The translations under genes and the position numbers were made by a program. The notes under the pieces were generated by a model that made no database searches, was not told where the DNA came from, and saw nothing but the letters and a program-made list of their open reading frames with translations. From positions 1 through 57,949 of the forward strand of contig DAIDHW010000011.1 of assembly GCA_027451865.1 (NCBI GenBank): a stretch of 57,949 nt of DNA, read 5' to 3'. Below are positions 8,028 through 16,112 of this stretch, piece after piece (within the stretch, counting starts at the first letter, position 1; each line of letters starts with the position of its first letter). The stretch comes from Leptolyngbyaceae cyanobacterium clean351 (GTDB taxonomy: Bacteria; Cyanobacteriota; Cyanobacteriia; DAIDHW01).

Positions 8028-9244
8028 TGCGACTGTGGGAAAGTGTACAGATGGCGGCTCAGACTCTACTTGCCCATAGGCTGCGCAGCTCCCTGACTAT
8101 GCTCGGAATAATCATCGGCAACGCCTCAGTAATTGCGGTGATTGGCATCGGCCGGGGCACCCAGCAACTAGCAGCCAGTCAGTTTGCTTCCCTAGGACCG
8201 AACCTGATTTTCATCACCCCCGGCACCCCCATAGCCCAGCAGCGTACCTTCACCCTCCCTAAAACCTTGGTGTACGCTGACGCCCAAGCCATTGCCACCC
8301 AGGTGCCGGCGGTGCGAGAGGTTACCCCCCAGATTCAACAGCAACTGCCAGTGGTCTACGGCAGCCGCAATACTAGCACCCTAGTAGTGGGAACTACCCC
8401 CAACTTTACTGTCGTGCGCAGTTCTCCCGTGGCTCAAGGCCGATTCCTCAACCAGTCCGATCTAGACCGAGACAATGCTGTAGCCGTGCTGGGCACGGAT
8501 ACGGACCACGCCCTCTTTGGCAGTCGTAACCCCATTGGCCAGGACGTACGCATTAACAATCTCAGTTTTCGCGTGGTGGGATTGATGCAGGCTAAGGGCG
8601 CCTTCCTTGGCAATAGTCAAGACGACACTATCTTCATCCCCATCACCACCATGGGCAACCAGATCGTCGGCAACACCTCCCCCTACGGAATGGAAGTTAC
8701 CTTCATCTCAGCCATGGCCAAGAATTCTCAAAGTATTGACGCTGCGGAATTTCAGATCACCAATCTCCTGCGACTGCGGCACAAAATTGTCACCGAGGAC
8801 GACTTCACCGTCCGCACCCAGGAAGACATTCTCAGCATCGTCGGCAACATCACCGGGGCCTTGACCCTGATGTTGACCTTCATTGCCGCTATCTCCCTAC
8901 TAGTAGGAGGGATCGGAATTATGAACATCATGCTGGTCTCGGTGCACGAGCGTACCCAGGAGATCGGTTTGCGCAAGGCGATCGGAGCGCGGCAGCGAGA
9001 TATTCTGCAGCAGTTTATTTTAGAAGCGGTAATTCTCTCTGCCCTTGGGGGGCTTTTGGGCACCCTGATTGGGGGTGGGGTGGTGGTGCTAGTAGGCTCG
9101 CTTACCCCTCTACCCGCCAGTGTTTCCCTGGTGGCAGTGTTTCTAAGCGTCAGTGTATCTGGGGGAATCGGCCTGGTGTTCGGGGTGGTTCCAGCCCGCC
9201 AAGCCGCCCAACTAGACCCGATAGTAGCTCTGCGCAGCGCCTAG
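8027..9244 (+). CDS. MacB/FtsX-family ABC exporter permease
   Basis: 405 residues. An N-terminal membrane helix (LRSSLTMLGIIIGNASVIAV, about 20-42) precedes a large periplasmic MacB-core domain (about 45-265). Three C-terminal helices follow, with the FtsX signature GGIGIMNIMLVSVHERTQE and the conserved IGLRKAIGARQRDI coupling segment near 315-330. The nucleotide-binding domain fused to the N-terminus of true MacB is missing, so an ATPase from elsewhere is required. With the adaptor immediately upstream this is expected to span the inner membrane and export a peptide, lipid or metabolite. The end overlaps the convergent cysH gene by four bases (CTAG, stop on both strands). Confidence 0.9.
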   Translation: MRLWESVQMAAQTLLAHRLRSSLTMLGIIIGNASVIAVIGIGRGTQQLAASQFASLGPNLIFITPGTPIAQQRTFTLPKTLVYADAQAIATQVPAVREVTPQIQQQLPVVYGSRNTSTLVVGTTPNFTVVRSSPVAQGRFLNQSDLDRDNAVAVLGTDTDHALFGSRNPIGQDVRINNLSFRVVGLMQAKGAFLGNSQDDTIFIPITTMGNQIVGNTSPYGMEVTFISAMAKNSQSIDAAEFQITNLLRLRHKIVTEDDFTVRTQEDILSIVGNITGALTLMLTFIAAISLLVGGIGIMNIMLVSVHERTQEIGLRKAIGARQRDILQQFILEAVILSALGGLLGTLIGGGVVVLVGSLTPLPASVSLVAVFLSVSVSGGIGLVFGVVPARQAAQLDPIVALRSA

Positions 9245-9975
9245 ATATGGATGCCGCACTCGGTTTTACCAGTCCCCCGCCAGCGGCCTGCCCGTTCGTC
9301 TTCCCCGGGAGCAACGGGGGTAGTCAGGGGCTCATCTCCGATGCTGGCGTAGCCCCGGTCGTGGAGGGGATTGTAGGGGACATGATGCTCAGCCACATAG
9401 GCCCAACTGTCCGCCCGGGTCCAGGAGGCCAGGGGATTCACCTTCAGACGGCGGGCACTATCTAATTCAAAAACCGGCATATTGGCCCGGGTGACAGCTT
9501 GGTCGCGGCGGCGGCCGGTGATCCAAGCTAAGGTCTGCAGTTCTTCTAGACCTCGCTGAAGAGGCTCAATTTTCGTCAACTGGTGAAACTTGCTCACGTC
9601 GGTATCCCACAGCTGCTCCCCGTAAAGGGCAGCGAATTCAGCCCGGGAATTTACGCCCGGGGTTTGGTAGGTGTGCAGCTGGAGGGAGTACTGAGAATCG
9701 ACTTTTTGCACTAATTCCAGAGTTTCCGGGAAGTGGTGGAGAGTTTCCAGAAAGAGTACAGGTATTGGCCGCCCCAGCTCCCGGTAGAGAATATCCGTAA
9801 TCACTAGGTCATCGACGTTGAAGGCGCTAGTTTGGATCAACCGGTGGTTAGGAATATTAAGAACGCACCAGCCGAGGATTTTAGCCGGGCTAGCTTGGTC
9901 AAACTCTCGGTTTAGGAGCTCTAGGTTTAGTTCTAGGGAAGAAAGGGGAGTGGCAGCAACGGATGTTACACTCAT
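9241..9975 (-). CDS. cysH: Phosphoadenylyl-sulfate reductase (thioredoxin-dependent)
   Basis: 244 residues, the normal length for PAPS reductase. The C-terminal catalytic motif GTGKTECGIHI carries the single redox cysteine (ECGIH). LETLHHFPET near residue 80 and AWITGRRRDQA near 152 match the substrate-binding regions. The paired cysteines of the iron-sulfur APS reductases are absent, pointing to the PAPS-using type. It reduces PAPS to sulfite in assimilatory sulfate reduction, in the cytoplasm. It is a single gene here: no other sulfur-assimilation gene adjoins it. Its stop shares CTAG with the permease on the other strand. Confidence 0.95.
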   Translation of the reverse strand: MSVTSVAATPLSSLELNLELLNREFDQASPAKILGWCVLNIPNHRLIQTSAFNVDDLVITDILYRELGRPIPVLFLETLHHFPETLELVQKVDSQYSLQLHTYQTPGVNSRAEFAALYGEQLWDTDVSKFHQLTKIEPLQRGLEELQTLAWITGRRRDQAVTRANMPVFELDSARRLKVNPLASWTRADSWAYVAEHHVPYNPLHDRGYASIGDEPLTTPVAPGEDERAGRWRGTGKTECGIHI

Positions 9976-10241
9976 AGGGTCTTGGGGAAAGCTGGTGGAA
10001 CGTACTCGAGGGTAATTGTACAGTATCTTGAGCGGAAAATGCAGAATTATTTTTCCCTAGCTCAGGTCTGGAGGCATTGGAGCTGCCGGGCGGTACCCAT
10101 AATCTTAACATAAATTTAATTTCTGGTTCCCCCCGTTGACTTTCCCTGGCATAGAAGATGGGGGATGTTAATCCTTAAGCTACAACCCCTGGGTCAGATG
10201 GTAGCGGTGTCCGAACTTAAACTTACAACTCTCGGAGCGTT

Positions 10242-10931
10242 ATGGACCTTTCTCCTCTTTTCCTGGCGGTCTTTTTAGGTTTGCGCCATGGAGCGGACCC
10301 TGAGCACATTGCCGTGGTGGATGGTCTAACTCGCCTCCGGCCTAGTCCTTGGAATGGGGCATTATTTGCCCTTGGTCATGGCTTAATGGTGCTGCTATTG
10401 GCGATCGGCCTGGGAGAAGTGTTAGCTCCCCTAGAGGATGCTGCGGGTTGGCTGCTGCTGATCCTCGGGGGACTAACCCTAGTGAAGTTGGGGCGGGTCA
10501 GTCCCCAGTTCCATTTTTCTCTGCCCGCCTGGGTGGAAACTGGTCCCTTCCGCCTCGGGACAGCATTTACGCCGCTCCTGCTAGGAGGAGTATTTGGGGT
10601 GGCCTTAGATACCGCCGGCCAATTAGCTGCTGCTGGGACTGCAAGTCACGTTAGCCCCTGGGTTCTAGGGGGAATATTCACCCTAATGATGCTAGCCATT
10701 GAGGGTCCAGATGGCTATTGGGCTGCTCGTACCCAGTCCCAAGCCCTGACCGGGGATGGCCGGGCTCGTAAAGCCTCCTTTTTGTTGGGGATTTTAGTGG
10801 TGATTTACTCCTTTGGGCTGGGGATTTTAGACCTTACCAATCAAGACCTGGGTGGCTTTGAGACCCCTCTAGGCTTGGCCCTGGTGGCTGTCCTCCTGGG
10901 CTTGCGCTACTGGAGCCGCCGCCCCGTTTAA
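10242..10931 (+). CDS. NicO/HoxN-type nickel/cobalt permease-like membrane protein
   Basis: 229 residues, about six membrane helices. The signature of nickel/cobalt transporters is near the start: RHGADPEHI (His16, Asp19, Glu21, His22), a variant of the HxxDADH motif with Glu in place of the second Asp. A second motif, FALGHGLMVLLL near 43, and ALDTAGQ near 122 match the other conserved helices. Likely imports Ni or Co, but the altered motif leaves specificity open. I checked the 266-base upstream gap (9976-10241) for a cobalamin or nickel riboswitch and saw none. The last 98 bases overlap the convergent DUF4129 gene. Confidence 0.8.
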   Translation: MDLSPLFLAVFLGLRHGADPEHIAVVDGLTRLRPSPWNGALFALGHGLMVLLLAIGLGEVLAPLEDAAGWLLLILGGLTLVKLGRVSPQFHFSLPAWVETGPFRLGTAFTPLLLGGVFGVALDTAGQLAAAGTASHVSPWVLGGIFTLMMLAIEGPDGYWAARTQSQALTGDGRARKASFLLGILVVIYSFGLGILDLTNQDLGGFETPLGLALVAVLLGLRYWSRRPV

Positions 10932-11517
10932 GCTGCTGTATTTGCCTAATACACTGGTTGTAGGCCTGCTGGCACTGCTCGAAGTCGGCGGCAGAAATCT
11001 CAGCGGTGCTAAAGCACAGGCGTCCATGGGTAGACAACAGTAGTTGCCAAGGCGGGAGTAAACGGGCCACTAAGGTTTCCAGAGCGCGGAGGTACTCGCC
11101 GTCGGTGCGACTGAGCTCGTGGGGAAGGATCTGCTGGTCGTTAAGCTGCTCGAGCAAGTTCAGGTAGAGGGCGCGACAGGCTTCACGGTAGTTCCCTTGG
11201 TGCTGCCAATAGTGGGCAGGGTACCGTTCTTCGGGGAGGGAGATGGGGTAGGCGGGAGAACGCCGCCCCCTAGTCCAGGCAGTAGCCCTTGCTAACCGAT
11301 ATAACTGCTTGCCAATCCAGTAGGCCAATAATCCCAACCCCAAACAGGCTAGCCAAATACACAGGTGCTCTAGCCATACGGGCCAGCCTGGCAGTCGCCA
11401 AGAGGTGGGGATCTGGCTGAACCAACTGTTAAGTTGCCACTCGATCTCCTCTTGGAGGTTACGTAGCTGCAGCTGGATTTGCCAAGGAATACTGTTGGTT
11501 TGGTAGATGGCCATCAC
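10834..11517 (-). CDS. DUF4129 membrane protein
   Basis: 227 residues. An N-terminal amphipathic part is followed by one membrane helix (about 50-68, LEHLCIWLACLGLGLLAYWI) and a cytoplasmic DUF4129 region (about 95-195). That region carries the conserved LPHELSRTDGEYLRAL, LLPPW and CFSTAEISAADFEQ segments. DUF4129 is usually found at the C-terminus of transglutaminase-like membrane proteins; here it stands alone. Function unknown. The last 30 residues are Gly/Ser/Pro-rich and are encoded antisense to the end of the NicO permease, suggesting the tail arose by stop-codon loss into the neighbour. Confidence 0.75.
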   Translation of the reverse strand: MMAIYQTNSIPWQIQLQLRNLQEEIEWQLNSWFSQIPTSWRLPGWPVWLEHLCIWLACLGLGLLAYWIGKQLYRLARATAWTRGRRSPAYPISLPEERYPAHYWQHQGNYREACRALYLNLLEQLNDQQILPHELSRTDGEYLRALETLVARLLPPWQLLLSTHGRLCFSTAEISAADFEQCQQAYNQCIRQIQQLKRGGGSSSASPGGQPPGPSLEGSQSHPGLDW

Positions 11518-11659
11518 CGAATTTAGGGAGGGGGCATAGAGTCAGTCTAGGTCCTAAGTACAACCAGTGACCAAGGCCAAAATCTTCCCTCCTTCGTCTA
11601 AACAAGGCCCAATACCCCACAATGGTTAGGAGCCAATTCTATGCCAAGGAGGGTGAATA

Positions 11660-12475
11660 GTGAATATCCGGTTACTGGTGCTGGACATAGATGGCACGAT
11701 GGTTGGTCCGAGCAATGAGATCCGGCCTCGGGTGTTGGAGGCCCTGGCGGCAGTCCAAAGTCAAGGAATTCCCGTGGCCTTAGCTACGGGACGGATGTAC
11801 CGCTCGGCGGTGCGCTTTCATCACCAGATTCAGTCCTCTATGCCGGTGATTAGCTATCAAGGGGCTTTGATCAAGGACCCCTTAACTGGCAAGGTCTACC
11901 GTCACCTGTCAGTCCCCCCACCTTTGGCCCTGGGGTTTTTGGACTACTTAGAGGAGCCCTCCCTGCGCTCAGAGGTATCTATTCACTTCTACCTCCAGGA
12001 TGAACTGTACGTGCGGGAGATGTCGAATCAGACAGCCTCCTACTGTCAGCGTTCAGCCGTAGAGCCAAATATTGTCGGGGACCTACGCCGGATTGTTGAC
12101 CAGGAACCAACCAAGGTGATAGCCCTGGCGGAAGACACTAGCTTAATCAAGCGGCTGCTAGTTAAACTGAGAGCCGTATATCAGCCCCAGGAGCTGTACC
12201 TCACCACCTCAGTACCTAACTTCCTAGAGGCCACTAACCCTCGCGCCAATAAAGGCCAGGGAGTCGCCTACCTAAGCGAGGAGATTTTAGGCCTTAAACC
12301 AGGGCAAGTGATGGCAATTGGTGACAACATGAATGATTTGGAAATGCTTCGTTACACTGGGGTGAGTATCGCCATGGGGGGTTCTCCACCGGACCTCCAG
12401 TCCGTGGCTACCTGGGTTGCTCCGGGGGTTGAGGAAGACGGAGTAGCCGTGGCCATCGAAAAATTTATCCTGTAG
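11660..12475 (+). CDS. Cof-type HAD-superfamily sugar/nucleotide phosphatase
   Basis: 271 residues from a GTG at 11660 preceded by a strong ribosome site (AAGGAGG at 11646-11652). Motif I is VLDIDGTMVG (Asp nucleophile near residue 8), motif II ALATGR near 41, motif III a Lys in NKGQGVAYL, and motif IV AIGDNMNDLEML near 218. The large cap between motifs II and III is the type IIB cap of the Cof/YbiV group, which dephosphorylates sugar phosphates, FMN or similar small molecules. Substrate unknown. It is followed after 23 bases by malic enzyme on the same strand. Confidence 0.92.
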   Translation: MNIRLLVLDIDGTMVGPSNEIRPRVLEALAAVQSQGIPVALATGRMYRSAVRFHHQIQSSMPVISYQGALIKDPLTGKVYRHLSVPPPLALGFLDYLEEPSLRSEVSIHFYLQDELYVREMSNQTASYCQRSAVEPNIVGDLRRIVDQEPTKVIALAEDTSLIKRLLVKLRAVYQPQELYLTTSVPNFLEATNPRANKGQGVAYLSEEILGLKPGQVMAIGDNMNDLEMLRYTGVSIAMGGSPPDLQSVATWVAPGVEEDGVAVAIEKFIL

Positions 12476-12498
12476 AACTCAAGGGACCACCCCCCAAC

Positions 12499-13890
12499 AT
12501 GGTACATCTAACACCTAACCCCAGCTTTAGTGTTACGGTTCGTGTGCAGCTGCCCCACCGGGCCGGCATGCTGGCAGCAGTTACCCAAGCCATCGCGGAG
12601 GTAGGCGGTAATCTAGGCCGGATTGACTTGGTAGAGCAAAACCGCTACTGGCTAGTGCGGGACTTGGCCATTGACGCCACAAGTACTGACCATGCTGAGG
12701 AAATTGTCCAGCAGATCCGCATCCTGGACCAGGTAAAGGTCATAGACGTCTACGACCGGACCTTCAAGCTCCACTACCGCGGTAAAATCACCGTCCAGAG
12801 CAAGGCACCCCTAGAACACCCGGATGACCTGGCCATGGCCTATACCCCCGGGGTAGGTCGGGTGTGCAAGGCGATTGCTAATGATCCATCCCAGGTGTAT
12901 AACCTGACCATCAAAGCTAACACCGTGGCAATTGTTACTGATGGCAGTGCCGTGCTAGGCCTGGGGAACCTTGGTCCGGAGGCCGCCCTACCAGTGATGG
13001 AGGGTAAGGCAATGCTATTTAAAGAATTTGCCGGCATAGACGCTTTTCCCATTTGTCTAGATACCCAAGACCCGGAGGAAATCATCCGGACAGTTAAATA
13101 CCTAGCACCGGTATTTGGCGGCGTGAACCTAGAAGATATCGCTGCTCCCCAATGCTTTGTGATTGAAGAGCGTCTGCGCCGGGAGTTGAAGATCCCAGTT
13201 TTCCATGATGACCAACATGGCACTGCCATAGTCAGTCTAGCGGCCATGATCAACGCCCTGAAGTTAGTGGGTAAGTCCCTAGCCGAAGTGCGCATTGTGA
13301 TCAACGGGGCTGGGGCCGCCGGGGTGGCAGTAGCCCGGTTGCTCCAAGAGGCGGGCGCTAACCACATCGTTCTGTGTGACTCCCAGGGAATCATCCACAG
13401 CGGCCGGCCCAATTTAACAGCAGAAAAACGAGAGTTTGCCGTTTCCCAGGGGGGGTCCTTGCCAGATGCCCTCCAGGGAGCGGATGTGTTTCTGGGGGTG
13501 AGCGTGCCTGGGGTGTTGACCCCCGAGATGGTGAAGACCATGGCCCCAGGCCGGATTGTCTTTGCCATGGCTAACCCGATTCCCGAAATTCAGCCAGAGC
13601 TGATCGCCGGGGAGGCCGCGGTAATCGCCACCGGCCGCAGCGACTACCCTAACCAAATCAACAACGTCCTTGCCTTCCCGGGCCTATTTCGGGGGGCCCT
13701 CGATTGCCATGCGGTGGCCCTGACCTCTTCTATGTACCTGGAGGCCGCCTACGCTATTGCCTCCCTAGTCAGCGCCGCGGAACTGAGTGCGGAGAAGATT
13801 GTACCTTCAGTCTTTGATAAACGGGTGGCAGCGACGGTGGCGGCAGCGGTCCAGCGGGCAGCCCGTCAAGCCGGGGTCGCTAATGCTTAA
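12499..13890 (+). CDS. NAD(P)-dependent malic enzyme with N-terminal ACT domain
   Basis: 463 residues. Residues 8-85 form an ACT regulatory domain (VRVQLPHRAGMLAAVTQAI), a fusion common in cyanobacteria. The malic domain follows: TDGSAVLGLGNLG near 150, VFHDDQHGTAIVSL near 235, and the NAD-binding GAGAAGVAVARLL near 270. It converts malate to pyruvate and CO2, feeding carbon and reductant metabolism; the ACT domain suggests control by an amino acid or other small ligand. The class lacks the long N-terminus of eukaryotic malic enzymes. Its stop overlaps the convergent thymidylate kinase by 11 bases. Confidence 0.94.
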   Translation: MVHLTPNPSFSVTVRVQLPHRAGMLAAVTQAIAEVGGNLGRIDLVEQNRYWLVRDLAIDATSTDHAEEIVQQIRILDQVKVIDVYDRTFKLHYRGKITVQSKAPLEHPDDLAMAYTPGVGRVCKAIANDPSQVYNLTIKANTVAIVTDGSAVLGLGNLGPEAALPVMEGKAMLFKEFAGIDAFPICLDTQDPEEIIRTVKYLAPVFGGVNLEDIAAPQCFVIEERLRRELKIPVFHDDQHGTAIVSLAAMINALKLVGKSLAEVRIVINGAGAAGVAVARLLQEAGANHIVLCDSQGIIHSGRPNLTAEKREFAVSQGGSLPDALQGADVFLGVSVPGVLTPEMVKTMAPGRIVFAMANPIPEIQPELIAGEAAVIATGRSDYPNQINNVLAFPGLFRGALDCHAVALTSSMYLEAAYAIASLVSAAELSAEKIVPSVFDKRVAATVAAAVQRAARQAGVANA

Positions 13891-14629
13891 GCAGTTGGTG
13901 GTCTAGCCAGGTGCTCAATACCCCTTGAATGCGCTGCGCCACCTGGGCCACTGAGCCTTGGGCGTTGACTACCACCACCCGCTCCGGTTGCGCCCGGGCT
14001 AGGTCAGCGAACCCCTGATAAACTGCCCGGTGAAATTCAATGCTGGCCTGCTCCATCTGGTCTAGGCTGCCCCGGTTCCCAACCCGGGCCAACCCCTGTT
14101 CTACCGGTAGGTCAAGCCAAAGGGTTAGGTCCGGCAGCCGGCCTCGGGTAGCAAAGCGGTTGAGGGAGCGGATTACCCGGGGAGGAATACCCCGACCATA
14201 ACCCTGGTAGGCGAGGGTGGAATCGATGTAGCGGTCACACAATACTAGGGCCCCCTGGTTGAGGTAGGGGGTAATTACTTGGGCGACGTGCTGGGCCCGG
14301 TCGGCCATGTAAAGCAGGAGTTCCGCCTGGGGGTCCAGGGTTTGGGCTAGTAAAATCCGGCGTAACTGATGGCCCAACTCCGTGTCACCTGGTTCTCGAG
14401 TCAGTATAATTGGAGGGCAGAGGCGGTCTTGAGCAGCGAACCATAAGGGGAGCCAGGTTTTGGCCTGGTGCAGTTGGGTTGTTTTACCGCTGCCTTCCGT
14501 GCCCTCAAAGGTGATCAGTCTTCCGATTATTCCTGCACTTGAAGATAATTTATGGCCCGTTATACCTGTTTTTTTACCGTCGCTACCCCCCTCAGCCAAT
14601 TGCGGCCCGTCCTGACCGAAGTCTTGCAC
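13880..14629 (-). CDS. tmk: Thymidylate kinase
   Basis: Recognised by the P-loop FEGTEGSGKTTQL, the DRYIDSTLAYQGYGRG motif near residue 135 and a dTMP-binding region with TREPGDTELG. It phosphorylates dTMP to dTDP. The start is a real problem. Family members begin a few residues before the P-loop segment (here GRLITFEG near 14521), but no ATG, GTG or TTG exists there in frame. The only in-frame starts are an ATG at 14629 and a TTG at 14599, both inside the divergent neighbour that begins at 14552. Either a long overlapping N-terminus is made, or a rare ATA, ATC or CTG start is used near 14520-14532. Ends inside malic enzyme by 11 bases. Confidence 0.9.
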   Translation of the reverse strand: MQDFGQDGPQLAEGGSDGKKTGITGHKLSSSAGIIGRLITFEGTEGSGKTTQLHQAKTWLPLWFAAQDRLCPPIILTREPGDTELGHQLRRILLAQTLDPQAELLLYMADRAQHVAQVITPYLNQGALVLCDRYIDSTLAYQGYGRGIPPRVIRSLNRFATRGRLPDLTLWLDLPVEQGLARVGNRGSLDQMEQASIEFHRAVYQGFADLARAQPERVVVVNAQGSVAQVAQRIQGVLSTWLDHQLLKH

Positions 14630-14908
14630 GCTTGTAACCTCCCTGTGATCTACGATAGTGCTGACTACATGATGGCGCGGGAGTTGCCGGGTAAGGTTGC
14701 CTTCGCCAAGTTAGTCACCGTAGAGGTTCTAATCGACCATACTACCGCCACTGACCAGGGAGTTCAGGTAAATCTGGTGATCAAGAACGAAGAACTGCCC
14801 CTACAAATCAACAATCACTGTCGGCAAATATTTGACCAGTTACATACTCGGATATTAGAGAATTCCCATTGTCACTTGATTGCCAGCGTTGCCGACGGTG
14901 ACAAGTAG
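14552..14908 (+). CDS. Conserved-looking small protein of unknown function
   Basis: 118 residues, no membrane segment and no signal peptide. The sequence looks like a compact alpha/beta domain: alternating beta strands (YTCFFTVAT, KVAFAKLVTVEVLID, VQVNLVIKNEE) and two helices (LRPVLTEVLHAC, INNHCRQIFDQLHTRIL). I do not recognise the family; it has the look of a cyanobacterial lineage-specific protein. Codon use is like its neighbours. It ends four bases before the DegT-type aminotransferase and is probably co-transcribed with it. Its first 78 bases oppose the annotated 5' end of tmk. Confidence 0.65.
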   Translation: MARYTCFFTVATPLSQLRPVLTEVLHACNLPVIYDSADYMMARELPGKVAFAKLVTVEVLIDHTTATDQGVQVNLVIKNEELPLQINNHCRQIFDQLHTRILENSHCHLIASVADGDK

Positions 14909-14912
14909 TTCC

Positions 14913-16064
14913 ATGCCTTCTCGTCCATCGATTCCGATCCTAGACTTAACTCGCCAGCACCAGGCTTTGGCTCCAGCTTTGACTGAGGCAATGGCTGCGG
15001 TAATGTCCTCTGGGGCTTTTATCGGCGGCCCGGTAGTGGAATCCTTCGAGTCTCAGTTTGCGGCTTACCTAGGGGCAGCCCACTGTGTTAGCTGTAATTC
15101 TGGCACTGATGCTTTGTACTTAGCCCTGCGGTCTTTAAATGTCGGTCCTGGGGATGAGGTGATCACTACCCCCTTCACTTTCATTGCCACAGCCCAAACT
15201 ATTAGTGCCGTCGGGGCTACCCCAGTATTTGTTGATGTCCATCCCCGAAGCTTTAACCTGGATCTAGACCGGCTGCCCCAGGCCATCACTCCCCGCACCC
15301 GAGCAATTGTCCCTGTGCACCTGTTTGGTTTACCCCTAGATATGGGGCGCCTGATGGATATTGCCCAGGCCCACCGGCTAGCAGTGATTGAAGACTGTGC
15401 CCAGGCTACCGGAGCTGATTGGGAAGGTAAAAAAGTCGGTACTTGGGGTCAGATTGGTTGCTTTAGTTTCTACCCCACTAAAAATCTGGGGGCCTGTGGG
15501 GATGGGGGAGCCATGATCACCCAGGATGATGCCCTGGCCACTACTCTGAGGCAGCTGAGGAACCATGGCCGCACAGGCCTCTATAGTCACGAACTATTAG
15601 GGGTGAACAGTCGTTTAGACGCTCTCCAGGCCGCCCTCCTAGAGGTCAAACTTCCTCACTTGGACACGTGGAATCAGCAGCGCCGCCAAGTAGCTCAAGA
15701 GTACACGAGGTTGCTGGAGGGGATGAGGGGGATTGTTCCTCCCCAAGATGGGCCGGGGCATGTTTGGCACCAGTACACCCTCCAGGTTCAATCTCTGCCG
15801 GCCAATTTTGATCGGCAGTCCCTCCAGGCCACTCTGAAGGCGGCCGGCATCGCTACTATGGTCTACTACCCGCTTCCCCTCCACCTGCAGCCAGTGTACC
15901 AGCAACTGGGATATCAGCCAGGGGCATTTCCGGTGGCTGAACGCCTAGCCAGTCAGGTCTTGTCCCTGCCCATGTTCCCGGAGCTAAGACCAGAAGAACA
16001 GCAACGGGTAGTAGATACCCTCCGCCAAGCCCTGGCTCTGGAGACTAAAATCTTACTAGGTTGA
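14913..16064 (+). CDS. DegT/DnrJ/EryC1/StrS-family sugar aminotransferase
   Basis: 383 residues from the ATG at 14913 (MPSRPSIPILDLTRQHQAL). A frame extending 11 codons upstream would overlap the previous gene. PLP-binding lysine in FYPTKNLGACGDGGAM near residue 190; substrate-site residues in SCNSGTDALYLAL near 63 and EDCAQATGA near 165. Family members transaminate nucleotide-linked keto sugars for cell-surface glycans (WecE, FdtB, PglE types). The exact sugar cannot be told. UDP-sugar genes occur at 31.9-34.3 kb but not adjacent. A hairpin directly at the stop (16059-16078) probably ends the transcript. Confidence 0.92.
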   Translation: MPSRPSIPILDLTRQHQALAPALTEAMAAVMSSGAFIGGPVVESFESQFAAYLGAAHCVSCNSGTDALYLALRSLNVGPGDEVITTPFTFIATAQTISAVGATPVFVDVHPRSFNLDLDRLPQAITPRTRAIVPVHLFGLPLDMGRLMDIAQAHRLAVIEDCAQATGADWEGKKVGTWGQIGCFSFYPTKNLGACGDGGAMITQDDALATTLRQLRNHGRTGLYSHELLGVNSRLDALQAALLEVKLPHLDTWNQQRRQVAQEYTRLLEGMRGIVPPQDGPGHVWHQYTLQVQSLPANFDRQSLQATLKAAGIATMVYYPLPLHLQPVYQQLGYQPGAFPVAERLASQVLSLPMFPELRPEEQQRVVDTLRQALALETKILLG

Positions 16065-16078
16065 GGGTTGTCTCAACC
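16059..16078 (+). terminator. Hairpin at the end of the aminotransferase gene
   Basis: GGTTGAG (16059-16065, containing the TGA stop) pairs with CTCAACC (16072-16078) around a 6-base loop. A C-rich tail rather than a T-run follows, so it is a candidate only. Confidence 0.4.
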
Positions 16079-16112
16079 CCCTATAACCCCAGGCCCTCTT
16101 AGCAGGTGAATC

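Noticed and set aside
9976-10241. Possible cobalamin or nickel riboswitch before the NicO-type permease
   Set aside because: The conserved B12-box and NiCo leader patterns are not present.
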